64,000 nt of DNA from CAZHNW01 sp942491575 (GTDB taxonomy: Bacteria; Spirochaetota; UBA4802; UBA5550), in contig CALOBT010000025.1 of NCBI GenBank assembly GCA_942491575.1, forward strand, positions 2,914,001-2,978,000, in the 5' to 3' direction. The notes beneath the pieces are model-generated. The model was not told the DNA's origin and searched no databases. It saw only the letters and a list, made by a program, of their open reading frames with translations. Of the stretch, positions 52,873 through 62,620 are shown in pieces; the stretch's first letter is position 1; each line of letters starts with the position of its first letter. Position numbers and translations under genes: made by a program.

Positions 52873-54069
52873 ATGAGTTCTAATCCCTTCATCAAACCCC
52901 TTAAACCCTTTGATCCAAAATCAGATTTAACTGTCAAAGAATCATTCAAGTCCTTTATTTCTCAATCAGGTGGAGATGCTCTAAGCGATCTTGAAGCTGA
53001 AGAAGATGATAACGTCAATCAGCAGCAGGGGAAAGAATTCTGCAGTATTAAAACCGGGGGGCCCATTCTCGCCGATGTTGTTTATGCCGGATCCCTGGGC
53101 AATCGAGACATTTTTCTAATCAGCAATACAAAAGGAGAAATATACTTCCTTTCACCGGCAGACGAAACCTTCACAATCCTCGGGAAATTTTCAATCCAGG
53201 GACAGATTATCCGGCCCCCCGCATATGTCGATGGAGTCCTCTATTGCACCACCAGGGAAGGTTTACTTTATGCAATCCATGCGGTCCCCAAAGGTGAAGC
53301 TGACAAAATTCAACCTGAAATTATCTGGAAAAAAAAGTTCGGCAAGGGCATCCTCACCGAACCGATAGCGACGGGGAAAATTCTCATTGTTGCTACTCTT
53401 GGAGGTATATACGGTTTCGAAGCCTATTACCGGGACCGTGAACACAAATCCATTGGAAAGCCACTCTGGCGAAAACAGGTGAAGGGTATCGTATCAACAC
53501 CGGTTGTACACGAAGGAGCCCTCTACTTTGGATGCGAAGATAAACATATCTATGCAATTGATTACGGAAGCAAAAAATCAAATCTGCTCTGGAAATATAA
53601 ATGTACCGATTCTGTCAGGTCAAGGCCATGTGTCTCAGTGCATCGCGACCTGCTTGCCTTTTCATCTATCGATGGATATATCTATGCCATCAATCGGCTC
53701 ACCGGAGAATACCGGTGGAGTTTTGTGACACGGGCACCTATTCTTTCGAGTGTAGTCTCTTCAGTAATCGGCAGGGATGAGTATTTTTTTGCCGGTGCTG
53801 ATGATGGGAAATTTTACTGCCTGAACAGCAGGGGTAAGGAAGTCTGGAGCTTTAAAGCATCGGGAAGAATAAGAACCGATGCTCTAATTGACGGAAGTCG
53901 AATCTATTTCGGATCTGAAGACAACAGTCTTTATTGTCTTAATGCGGCATCCGGAAAAGAAATATTCAGATTTGCCACGGATGGGAATATCAACAGTAAG
54001 CCGGTAGTCAGGAACAATCTTCTTGTATTCGGATCTTCTGATTCCTTCGTCCATGGCATACATATATAG
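52873..54069 (+). CDS. Cytoplasmic PQQ-type beta-propeller protein
   Basis: A 398-residue protein. After a flexible 60-residue N-terminus it contains about seven beta-propeller blades of the PQQ/YWTD-like class (KGEIYFLSPADE, ALYFGCEDKHIYAIDY, DGYIYAINRLTGEYRW, GKFYCLNSRGKEVW, DNSLYCLNAASGKE). No signal peptide or lipobox is present, so unlike BamB it should be cytoplasmic. It is the first gene of the propeller-anchor-tubulin-NTPase group and may recruit partners. The blades resemble those of protein-interaction propellers more than PQQ-binding dehydrogenases. Confidence 0.85.
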   Translation: MSSNPFIKPLKPFDPKSDLTVKESFKSFISQSGGDALSDLEAEEDDNVNQQQGKEFCSIKTGGPILADVVYAGSLGNRDIFLISNTKGEIYFLSPADETFTILGKFSIQGQIIRPPAYVDGVLYCTTREGLLYAIHAVPKGEADKIQPEIIWKKKFGKGILTEPIATGKILIVATLGGIYGFEAYYRDREHKSIGKPLWRKQVKGIVSTPVVHEGALYFGCEDKHIYAIDYGSKKSNLLWKYKCTDSVRSRPCVSVHRDLLAFSSIDGYIYAINRLTGEYRWSFVTRAPILSSVVSSVIGRDEYFFAGADDGKFYCLNSRGKEVWSFKASGRIRTDALIDGSRIYFGSEDNSLYCLNAASGKEIFRFATDGNINSKPVVRNNLLVFGSSDSFVHGIHI

Positions 54070-54127
54070 TAAATTTACTGTAACAAGCGATAAAGCATAA
54101 ATTAAGATATTCCGGGGAGGAAGTTAC

Positions 54128-54994
54128 ATGTTCAAAACCCTGATCAATATGATGATTCAACAAATTGATCCAAGAATTGTTGAACTTCAAAACGATGTAG
54201 AATTCTATCAGACAGTCGTTATCGGCCTGTCAATTGTTGTGGGACTCCTTTTTTTAATTGTCATCCTGCAAAGACTCTCACTCCGCCTCATGAAACAGGG
54301 TAAAAAAAGTAATTCCAGGATGAAACTCCCAAAAATTAAAAAATCTACTGATCCTAAAAAATCAGTTCCGGCGGCAGGTGCATCTGTATCTACCGCTCCA
54401 AAGGATCTTCCAGATCCAGGATTAATTTTCAAGTACTCCCTGGCTGCTGAAAATGTCACTGAAAAAACCATTAGCATCGGTCAGAAAGAGGGGAACATTA
54501 AAACATACTCAACGGAAATACTTGATGATCATTTGAGTCTTTATATAAGAATCATAGAGAACAGGCGTGACCAGGATATTTATGATTTACCCGATAAGAT
54601 ATTTGAGGAGTACCAGGTAGATTTCAGGCGGGACAGTAAAGTTCTCATTTACTTCCCCGGCCTTGAGGGCTACAGGGAGATGGGAGCCAGAGAGAGAATT
54701 TATCTTAAAAGCAAACCCGATGAAACCGGGGACCCGACATTCCCTTCCCTTGATGCAAAAAAACCTATCCGCTTCCGCCTGGGAGACCGCCTCGATCAGG
54801 ACGGAAAATTTACAGGGGGTTATTTTGAATTTCATCTGTTTACCCAGGATTACGAGGTGAAAACAAAATCCAATATTGTCAAAATAGAAAAAAACTTTCT
54901 ACTTCGCCTCTACAAAATATATCCCGGATATGATACAGGATCTCCAACATCCGATGGACTCTATCCCATGATAGATCCCTTTGCCACAAAATAG
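54128..54994 (+). CDS. Single-pass membrane protein, 288 aa, cytoplasmic domain unknown
   Basis: One membrane helix at about residues 35-57 (VVIGLSIVVGLLFLIVILQ), a basic linker rich in Lys and Ser (about 60-100), then an unrecognised globular domain of about 180 residues (QVDFRRDSKVLIYFPGLEG, RFRLGDRLDQDGKFTGGYF). GGGGAGGAAG precedes the start. By topology the large domain should face the cytoplasm. It lies between the propeller and the tubulin-like gene, in the same direction, and is a good candidate for anchoring the filament at the membrane. No enzymatic motif was seen. Confidence 0.75.
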   Translation: MFKTLINMMIQQIDPRIVELQNDVEFYQTVVIGLSIVVGLLFLIVILQRLSLRLMKQGKKSNSRMKLPKIKKSTDPKKSVPAAGASVSTAPKDLPDPGLIFKYSLAAENVTEKTISIGQKEGNIKTYSTEILDDHLSLYIRIIENRRDQDIYDLPDKIFEEYQVDFRRDSKVLIYFPGLEGYREMGARERIYLKSKPDETGDPTFPSLDAKKPIRFRLGDRLDQDGKFTGGYFEFHLFTQDYEVKTKSNIVKIEKNFLLRLYKIYPGYDTGSPTSDGLYPMIDPFATK

Positions 54995-55080
54995 AGGTAA
55001 TAATAATCAGTGCACATTGACTCCAATAAACTTATCATACCTTGCAATGTGCGCTGCGCAACAGGAAAAAAGGAAAACTA

Positions 55081-58000
55081 ATGGGTGATCTTCACAATTC
55101 AATACAGAGCGTAATCAACGATGAAAAACCTACAGTCCGAAAATCCATCGTAATCGGAGTCGGCGGTTCAGGGATGAAGGGTGTCCTGGCGGCTAAAAAA
55201 TGGATCGAAACCAATATGCCCATGGAGGCTCACCGTTACCTCCGCTGGGTCGGCATTGACACAACGGATATTGAGACAAGTATCGAAGGTAAAGGGGGCA
55301 GATACCGTTTCCCCTCAGAGCAGTTCTTCCAGGAAGAGCGGCGTATGCTCTACATCTCATCACCCACACCGGCAACACTTTCACTCGATTTTTTACGGGA
55401 CCAGGTAAAGAATAATCCCGCTTATTCCTGGCTTCCAAATCCTGATGTCTACGATATTTCAACCCGTGCCGGACAGGGGGCCAACCAGACAAGGCCCCTG
55501 GGGCGTCTTGCATTTTTTGCCAATGAACAGAAAATCAGGGAAACCCTGATAAAGGAACGTGACCGCCTTGAAGAGTTAACCAATGAACCAAAATATTTTC
55601 AGTTGATGGACGTAAAGGAAGGAAGTGAAAAAAACGATGAAAATATTTCCTTCACCATGGAACGGGGGGTCAACCGGCACTATTTCTATGATAAAATACC
55701 TAAAGAACATGAAATTGTTTTTATTGATCCGGACAAGCAGACCCGTGCAATTCTCTCTCCCCATACCAGTGGCAAGCTTTCAATAAAGGACTTCCCCATT
55801 GATGAGAAGGGCCCCTATTTCGAAATCAGCGGTTCCCAGATGGAGGGCAGAACCTTCGGTTTCAGGGTAAGACATTTTCGCCGCAGCGGACAGATATCAA
55901 TTTTTATAACATGTTCAATCGTTGGGGGAACCGGAAATGGCATGATCCTCGACCTTGCAGCCCTTGTTAAGGATATATTCAGGGATTACTGGCCCCAGCC
56001 TCGTGTATACGGCATACTCGTTCTTCCAAGTGCCTTTAAACGTGTTGTTTACAATAGAAATGCCCGCGCCAATGCCTACGCTGCGCTGAAGGAAATCGAC
56101 TACTATCAAAGCGGTAATACCTTTGAAGCAACCTATCCCTCAGGTCGATCAGTTGAAATCCCCGACCGCCTCTTTGAAGACGGCATGCTTTATCTCCTTG
56201 ATGTCGAAAATATGGCTGGGAATGCACTGCAGGGTCGTGACCAGGTGCAGGAACTTACGGGACAATTTATTGCCACATTTGTAGCATCCACAGTTGGCGG
56301 CGCCATTGAAGAACGTATGGTGAATGATTCAACCCGTGCTTCAATTTACCTGCCGAAGGACGAAGAGTCAAAACGTAAGGCATCCTATAACTCCTTCGGG
56401 GTTTCACGGGTAATATATCCTGTTCCGCAGCTGAAAGAACTCGGTTACCAGATAACAGCGGGCCGCATGATTGATTCATATTTAAAACCCATCAATAACC
56501 GCCTTCTTCTGGAGACCATGGGAGACATAAACAGGGGACTCGTGCGCGCCCTTCGGCTGAATTGCCGTCTCATCTTCGAACGAATGTATCCTGACTATAA
56601 AATGGATACCGATATCGAATTTCGATCATATACTAAAAAAATCGATGCAGCCCTGCAAAAAAAGGATCAGCGCGCCATAATAGGCCAGATGGAGAATATC
56701 CTCCGGGATTATGGCAAGGAGGAGATGGAAAAGATCAAGCGGAACATGATGATCCGTATGGAAAAACGTGCCCGCCTTGAACTGGAAAAAATGGAGACAG
56801 TACTGACCGGTGAAATTCATAAATACCTGAAGGACCCCAACAAGGGATTCCTTTTTGCAGAAAAGGTTGTCGATCTGCTGCTTGAGAAACTTGAAATCTA
56901 CCAGAAGAAATATTACAAGGAACGGGTTGCACTTGCACGTTACTCCACTGAAGAAATGGAAAAGCTTGTTGAAGTGGTGGAAGAAAAAGGGATCACCGAT
57001 ACAAATCCCGTAAAGGCCCTTATCGAAATGGCCCATTTTAATTTTACACAGCTTGTTTTTGAATCGATGCTCAACGCTGCTGAAAACTTCGCCCGAGACT
57101 TTAAGGCAATGCTCTTTAATTTAAAGAACCTGGAAGTAACTCTTCTGAAGGATAAAGTCCTTGCCCTTCGAAATGAACTGAAACTTAAAATTGAAGAAGC
57201 GCGATTCGAACTCCTGGAGAAAAAAAATCCCCTCTATTTTTTCCTTATCAATGGAAAGGAAATTAAAACATTCCTTGACCGGTACTTTTTTTCACGATTA
57301 TCCATCGAAGATTTATGCAACGAGATAGATTTTATAAAAATGGACCGGGAAGATGACCGGGAACAGTTCATCGAAACATTTCTCATCAGCAAGGAAGGCC
57401 TCGGCATCCTTGAAAAGAGTCAATCGGAGATGAAAGAGTACATTCAGGATAACTATGGAAACCTGATGGAAAAATCCATGGAGGAGATAAAACAGGCCCT
57501 ATACGGTTTTGACATGGAACCGGACATCGAAGACGGCCTGAATCTTTCAGAGACAAGTATTTTAAAAATTGATATTCATAAAATAAAAAAGAAACTCTTT
57601 AAAATAATTTATTCACGCTTCGAGGGATTTAATTTTGAAAGTATTTCAATAAAACAGATTCTTGATGATAAAAAAATTCCCGTTCACAAACTCCTTGAAA
57701 GACTCGATACCTATTCACGGCCATATATTTATGCCGATGCAACTGGGCTCAACTCCATGGAATATTACCGCACCGTCACAAATTTCAGACTGAATACCTA
57801 TGAGGAAGGTGAAGATCCTGTTTCATCCGGAACAAATGACCTTCCCGAACGAATGAACCACTATAAAAAGAGACAGTCAGCAGTACCCAATATCAGTGTA
57901 GAAACCTTTGAAGCTCCAAACCTGTGCAAACCATATGAAATGATATCAATAGGTATTTTTCTCGGATTCCCTATTTACAAGGTAAACTCACTGGAGGCCT

Positions 58001-58911
58001 GTGCGAAGGATTACCATTCACTTGTCGAAGAGAAGTCTCATCCCCTGCACTGCTTCAACCATCCCACAAATGATGCCAGATATTACCCTGATCCTTACAG
58101 GTTAAAGAATTATCTAAATCCTGCAAAACTCTGGTCGGGTCTCACCGCAATGAAGATATTGAATAAGACAGATAATGGCTACATTTACGAGGATCTCCTC
58201 GCGGACTCCCTGAAGGAAATGGAGGCCCGGGAAAATTATAAAAAAGTTGTAATCGGAATCGAAGAAAAAATTCAGCAGCAGGGTGGTTATGAAAATATTA
58301 AAGTAGATACAATGGTTGATGCCATCAATGCCCTCGGAATGATGGCTAAAAATCCGACAAACGACTCCTACCAGTTTCGCCGTGAGTATTCCCTGGTAAT
58401 CAGAGATATCCTTGACGGCGACGGAACCTCTGACAGGGCCCGGCAGCATAACATGAACAAAGACCGCTACATAGAACAATTTGTCAAGGCACCACAGTTT
58501 AACGGAATGGATCAGCTGGCATTTTTCCTTGAAAACGAGTTTAAGATCAGAGATTTCCTTTCGAAAACAATTCGTGATACCATTGCCAGAACAATGGGGA
58601 ATGACAGCGCCGGTGCCGATGTTGCCCTCCCGAAATGGAAAATTGAAAAAATCGAACTGCCGGTATTTGCTGACCGCTATGCCTTCTACGACTACTTCGA
58701 AAAACGTGGAAGCCTTGAATGGCAAAACCTGTTAAAAAGCAGATTGGTAGCAAAATTAAATGCCTATGTCTCCGGCAGTAAGTTTCGACTTGAAAGTGAT
58801 CCCACACTTATTGACCGGACAAAGGTGAAAAATTTCATGGAGTCCCTCGATCAAAAAATGCCCGCTATTGTACTCTGGGAAGTGAAGATTAACAATAAGA
58901 TTATTAAATAG
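55081..58911 (+). CDS. Large tubulin/FtsZ-superfamily protein (Tubulin_2-like), 1276 aa
   Basis: The N-terminus VIGVGGSGMKGVLAAKKWI (residues 24-42) matches the first nucleotide loop of FtsZ. The signature loop VGGTGNGMILDLAALV (residues 281-296) matches the tubulin/FtsZ GGGTGTG loop, and NAYAALKEID follows about 60 residues later. The region between, about 90-270, is a large insertion. Beyond residue 400 the protein is mostly helical and coiled, with no known domain; tubulins end near 430-450. I use ATG 55081, preceded by AAAGGAAAACTA; an in-frame ATG at 55042 lacks a site. No signal peptide or membrane helix. It should polymerise or act as a GTP switch; polymer formation is unproven. Confidence 0.85.
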   Translation: MGDLHNSIQSVINDEKPTVRKSIVIGVGGSGMKGVLAAKKWIETNMPMEAHRYLRWVGIDTTDIETSIEGKGGRYRFPSEQFFQEERRMLYISSPTPATLSLDFLRDQVKNNPAYSWLPNPDVYDISTRAGQGANQTRPLGRLAFFANEQKIRETLIKERDRLEELTNEPKYFQLMDVKEGSEKNDENISFTMERGVNRHYFYDKIPKEHEIVFIDPDKQTRAILSPHTSGKLSIKDFPIDEKGPYFEISGSQMEGRTFGFRVRHFRRSGQISIFITCSIVGGTGNGMILDLAALVKDIFRDYWPQPRVYGILVLPSAFKRVVYNRNARANAYAALKEIDYYQSGNTFEATYPSGRSVEIPDRLFEDGMLYLLDVENMAGNALQGRDQVQELTGQFIATFVASTVGGAIEERMVNDSTRASIYLPKDEESKRKASYNSFGVSRVIYPVPQLKELGYQITAGRMIDSYLKPINNRLLLETMGDINRGLVRALRLNCRLIFERMYPDYKMDTDIEFRSYTKKIDAALQKKDQRAIIGQMENILRDYGKEEMEKIKRNMMIRMEKRARLELEKMETVLTGEIHKYLKDPNKGFLFAEKVVDLLLEKLEIYQKKYYKERVALARYSTEEMEKLVEVVEEKGITDTNPVKALIEMAHFNFTQLVFESMLNAAENFARDFKAMLFNLKNLEVTLLKDKVLALRNELKLKIEEARFELLEKKNPLYFFLINGKEIKTFLDRYFFSRLSIEDLCNEIDFIKMDREDDREQFIETFLISKEGLGILEKSQSEMKEYIQDNYGNLMEKSMEEIKQALYGFDMEPDIEDGLNLSETSILKIDIHKIKKKLFKIIYSRFEGFNFESISIKQILDDKKIPVHKLLERLDTYSRPYIYADATGLNSMEYYRTVTNFRLNTYEEGEDPVSSGTNDLPERMNHYKKRQSAVPNISVETFEAPNLCKPYEMISIGIFLGFPIYKVNSLEACAKDYHSLVEEKSHPLHCFNHPTNDARYYPDPYRLKNYLNPAKLWSGLTAMKILNKTDNGYIYEDLLADSLKEMEARENYKKVVIGIEEKIQQQGGYENIKVDTMVDAINALGMMAKNPTNDSYQFRREYSLVIRDILDGDGTSDRARQHNMNKDRYIEQFVKAPQFNGMDQLAFFLENEFKIRDFLSKTIRDTIARTMGNDSAGADVALPKWKIEKIELPVFADRYAFYDYFEKRGSLEWQNLLKSRLVAKLNAYVSGSKFRLESDPTLIDRTKVKNFMESLDQKMPAIVLWEVKINNKIIK

Positions 58912-58945
58912 GAAGTTCAATAGTAAGAGCCATAAATACCATAAA

Positions 58946-59467
58946 ATGAAAAAAAATATCTTCCTCACAGGGGCCCCCTCTTCAGGGAAAACAACTGTCA
59001 TTAAAAAGGTAATGGCGAACCTCAAACTTCCCTGCAGGGGTTTCTATACAGAAGAAGAGCGTTTGGAGGGACGCCGCGTCGGTTTCCTGATGAAAACTAC
59101 CACTGGGGAAAAGGGCTATCTGGCCCATCAGGATATTACTTCCCCTCACCATATCAGAAGATACGGTGTAAGCATCGAAAATATAGAAACAATCGCCGTA
59201 CCTTCCATAGAACCGATTGAAAATTTTATTATCATTCTAGACGAGATAGGAAAGATGGAATGTTTTTCGGAAGTTTTCAAAAAGGCTGCCCATGAGGCAC
59301 TGAATTCAACAAATATTGTCATCGGCACCATTACCCTTGGTGGAGATAATTTCATCCGGAACATCAAGCAGCGGGATGATATTGAAATATTCGAAGTAAC
59401 CGAAAAAAATAGAAATGACCTGCCAAAAACAATCCTGGCCTCAATAAAAGAACTCACTAAAAAATAA
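58946..59467 (+). CDS. THEP1-like P-loop NTPase
   Basis: A 173-residue nucleoside-triphosphatase of the THEP1 type. Walker A is GAPSSGKTT near residue 10, Walker B is IIILDEIGKME near residue 95, and the family segment GFYTEEERLEGRRVGF is present. THEP1 proteins hydrolyse NTPs and dephosphorylate signalling nucleotides in vitro; cellular role unknown. It starts 34 bases after the tubulin-like gene and is likely the last gene of that cassette. Confidence 0.85.
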   Translation: MKKNIFLTGAPSSGKTTVIKKVMANLKLPCRGFYTEEERLEGRRVGFLMKTTTGEKGYLAHQDITSPHHIRRYGVSIENIETIAVPSIEPIENFIIILDEIGKMECFSEVFKKAAHEALNSTNIVIGTITLGGDNFIRNIKQRDDIEIFEVTEKNRNDLPKTILASIKELTKK

Positions 59468-59520
59468 CATATTCCCAAAAAGAACAGTAATCACTGCGCT
59501 TTAGACTCCGCTATAATAAA

Positions 59521-60861
59521 TTAAAATTCTTTCATAAGCTGGCTTGCAGCAGTCAGCATAGGATCCCATGCCGGGCCGAATGGCGGTGCATAGGCAAGAT
59601 CACATTGCCAGAAATCATCAACGGTCATATGATTATGCAGGGCAACTGCTATGCCGTGAATACGATGGGCCACTCCCTCTCCACCCACCATTTGGGCACC
59701 GAGTAGACGACGGCTTTTTTTGTCCCCTATCATGCAAATATGAATCGACTTATTTCCGGGATGGGCATGTGCCCTGCTGCGGGTAGTAACCGTAATCTCA
59801 ATGGGATCAAATCCATGCTTCAGTGCTTCTTCGTTGTTTAAGCCTGTTTTGGCAACCTCAAGGTTAAATACCTTGAATATTGCAGAGCCTGCAATACCCT
59901 GAAGTTCTATTGTATCTCCAAATATATTGTCCGCAGCTACTCTACCCTCACGGTTCGCATGCAAAGCCAGGGGGATCCATGTTTTTTTTCCGGTTACAAC
60001 ATGGTATGAATCTGCACAATCTCCAGCTGCATATATATCAGGATCACTTGTACGTGTATATCGATCTATGGAAATGGCATTATCTATTTCTGTTTTCAGT
60101 CCCGCTTCTATGGCCAGTTTACTGTTTGGAGCAACACTGATGGCAGGCAGAATAAGTTGGCAGTCCAGATCGAACTCATCGCATTGGACTATCAAGTCTG
60201 AATTTCTTTTCTTGATAGCTTCAATAGTATGTCCCGGATGCAGTACTACATGGTTCCTTTTAAGTTCGTCAATTATTACAGCAGATAAATCTTCATTCAT
60301 CCAGGGCAGTATTCTTTTTCTCGGTTTTACCATTACGACTTCAATATTGCGGTTCCTAAGGGATTCCGCCATTTCCAGGGCGATATAGCCCATGCCAATG
60401 ATTACAGCCCTGGAAACGTTATTTGTATTGATGTATTCTTTTAATATTCGTCCATCATTTAGAGTATTTAAAGTCAGAACTCCCTCGGTGTCAATTCCGG
60501 GAATTTCCGGTATTTTTGCACTTGCACCAGTGGCTATAATCAGTTTTTTATAGGAACACTGAAAGGCCTCTCCATTATGATTCACGCCGCTGATAATGTG
60601 AGCTACTGAATCAATTGCCTGTACCCGGTGTCCAAGGCGCAAATCAATACCCTGTTTTTCTTTGAAAACTTCTGCCCTTCGCACTATGAGATCATCAATA
60701 GGTCTCTCGTTGTCAGCAATATTATATGGCATTCCACAGGCGCTGTATGAGACATCATATGATTGTTCAAAAACTATAATTTTTGCTTCCGGCTTTATTC
60801 TTCTGGCCCTGCTCGCAGCACTCATTCCTGCTGCGTCGCCACCGATAATTACTAATGACAT
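59521..60861 (-). CDS. CoA-disulfide reductase-like FAD/NAD(P)H oxidoreductase
   Basis: A 446-residue flavoprotein. The FAD-binding start is MSLVIIGGDAAGMSAASRA and the single active-site Cys is C42 in SYSACGMPY, as in CoA-disulfide reductases and NADH oxidases. An ATG motif ATGASAKIPEIPG and the second Rossmann fold AVIIGMGYIALEMAESLR are intact, with AGDCADSYH for FAD. The C-terminal dimerisation domain is present. It may keep CoA reduced or serve as NADH oxidase or peroxidase; sequence alone cannot decide. Standard length, transcribed alone. Confidence 0.9.
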   Translation of the reverse strand: MSLVIIGGDAAGMSAASRARRIKPEAKIIVFEQSYDVSYSACGMPYNIADNERPIDDLIVRRAEVFKEKQGIDLRLGHRVQAIDSVAHIISGVNHNGEAFQCSYKKLIIATGASAKIPEIPGIDTEGVLTLNTLNDGRILKEYINTNNVSRAVIIGMGYIALEMAESLRNRNIEVVMVKPRKRILPWMNEDLSAVIIDELKRNHVVLHPGHTIEAIKKRNSDLIVQCDEFDLDCQLILPAISVAPNSKLAIEAGLKTEIDNAISIDRYTRTSDPDIYAAGDCADSYHVVTGKKTWIPLALHANREGRVAADNIFGDTIELQGIAGSAIFKVFNLEVAKTGLNNEEALKHGFDPIEITVTTRSRAHAHPGNKSIHICMIGDKKSRRLLGAQMVGGEGVAHRIHGIAVALHNHMTVDDFWQCDLAYAPPFGPAWDPMLTAASQLMKEF

Positions 60862-61014
60862 GGTTATCTCCGGATTTGGAATTAAATACAGCTTTTTCTA
60901 CTTTGTTCACTGCTTTATCACAGTGAGAGTAATTGAATTCTTATACACTGTACTATTTCTTTCTGCAAATATATTTTTTATCTGCTGCAGGTTTACTCAA
61001 AGCATAATAATTGT

Positions 61015-62346
61015 TTAAAAATCCTTTTGAAATTCAAAACTGGAGTCCCCTTCGAGACGGTCCCCGATTTTTTCATAATAACCGTCAAATACTCCGAGAC
61101 CGACAATTTTACCATCGCGCCAGGTAAAATCAAAGGCGAGTCCCTTTTCAGTCTGCTCAGGAAAAATATAAACAAAGGTAAGCATCGATGTTGGATAGAT
61201 ATCATATTCCGCTCCGGTATTTTCCCGTATTGCCACAAGAGATCCCCGGTTATTCATCTTAATTTTTATTGTCCCCTTCCCGGTACTGTTTCGATATACC
61301 CCCGTGTAGTTCCATAGACGTACAGTTTCAGGGGTTGATGCATGAAAGGCAGCAGGAGCTAAATCTGCACTGCTCATCATTGCCGTCAGCTTTAGAAATT
61401 CTCCCTTTAATCCGCGGTAAAACCTGTAGAATTCTTCAATATCATAGAGGGGAGGATCACTCATAAAAACATATCCTGTCCCAAGTGTGGGGAATACCTG
61501 AATCCAGCCTCCGGAACCGTTCCAGAGTGCAGCATGGTTCATGCTGTAGGGGCGGCCGTCTATGGACCAGATGCGCCATGAGATTCCCCTGTACTCCTTA
61601 AAGCGCGCCTTTGGCGATTTCAGGGTTTCAGAAAATATTTCATTAAAAATCTGTTCCGATACGATTACCTTTCCCTTATAGGTGCCGCGGTGTATCAGCA
61701 TCATAACATAATGCGAAAGATCTTCCACAGAGCAGTACATACCCCCGGATGCCTTCATGGTATCAGGGGCAATTGAATCAGTCATTTCCAGGGGCTTAAT
61801 TATATTTCTTGTAATGTAGGCGCCAAGTGTCATCCCGGAAATATTTTCAACGATCATACCAACAACATTGAATCCCTGGTTGGAATAATAGAATCGGGAC
61901 CCCGCTGGATACCGCTGTTTCGGCAGAAAAGGTGCGATTCCACTGCCGTAATTAACCACACCGGCGGTATGGGTAAGGAGGTCCCGGAGGGTAATTAACC
62001 TTGTATCGAGTTCATGGTTTTCAAGGTAAACCGGAAAATAATTATTAACAGGTTCATCAAGGGTCAGTTTCCCCCGGTCAACCAGCTGAAGTGCCGCGAG
62101 GGCAGTAAAGGTTTTAGTAAATGAAGCAACACTATATAATTTACCAGGTTCACTACGATTCCGGTGAAAAAATTCTATCCTGTTCCCCTTCACCAGTGCT
62201 GCAGAGACCGTAGGGATATCCGGCCAGCAGGCATTTTCATCAATCCACTGCCGTAATGAGTATTTTTCCCTGGCGAGGGCAGTCTCATTTGTTTTTTCTA
62301 CCTGTTCATCATGGGCCCGGTCATAACTTTTTGCCAGCTCCCGCAT
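61015..62346 (-). CDS. Serine beta-lactamase-fold hydrolase, signal peptide out of frame
   Basis: The open frame of 443 residues contains the serine-hydrolase motifs SxxK in ASFTKTFTALA and YSN in FYYSNQGFN, with a C-terminal domain. No signal peptide precedes the ATG at 62346. However, at 62423-62425 an ATG with AGGAGG 7 bases upstream opens MNSVKVSLLLGAVVLSFL, a clear signal sequence that stops at a TGA. Removing one T from a six-T run between the two frames would join them (…LSFYDPEGPVPDMREL). I take this as a probable frameshift or sequencing error in an exported enzyme. It is a paralogue of the next gene. Confidence 0.75.
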   Translation of the reverse strand: MRELAKSYDRAHDEQVEKTNETALAREKYSLRQWIDENACWPDIPTVSAALVKGNRIEFFHRNRSEPGKLYSVASFTKTFTALAALQLVDRGKLTLDEPVNNYFPVYLENHELDTRLITLRDLLTHTAGVVNYGSGIAPFLPKQRYPAGSRFYYSNQGFNVVGMIVENISGMTLGAYITRNIIKPLEMTDSIAPDTMKASGGMYCSVEDLSHYVMMLIHRGTYKGKVIVSEQIFNEIFSETLKSPKARFKEYRGISWRIWSIDGRPYSMNHAALWNGSGGWIQVFPTLGTGYVFMSDPPLYDIEEFYRFYRGLKGEFLKLTAMMSSADLAPAAFHASTPETVRLWNYTGVYRNSTGKGTIKIKMNNRGSLVAIRENTGAEYDIYPTSMLTFVYIFPEQTEKGLAFDFTWRDGKIVGLGVFDGYYEKIGDRLEGDSSFEFQKDF

Positions 62347-62620
62347 ATCAGGGACCGGTCCCTCCGGGTCATAAAAAACTAAGTACCACAGCTCCCAGGA
62401 GTAATGACACCTTTACGCTATTCATCACATGACCTCCTGTGTTTTTAAGTGGCATATTTAATATACAGAATATCCAACAGGTTGCCCACTCCCGGAAAAA
62501 TATGTATGAACAGAAGTAGTCATTATGAATATTCAATTTTCATACATTAGCGCTAATATGGCGCATATTGGCAGAAAATTCATAAATACTGTATGAATTT
62601 GATATTACTACATCACAGGT

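Noticed and set aside
62371..62378. TTTTTTA as a -1 programmed frameshift heptamer in the serine hydrolase
   Set aside because: A -1 shift leads to the wrong frame; the enzyme frame needs +1 (or one T fewer). A point indel is simpler.
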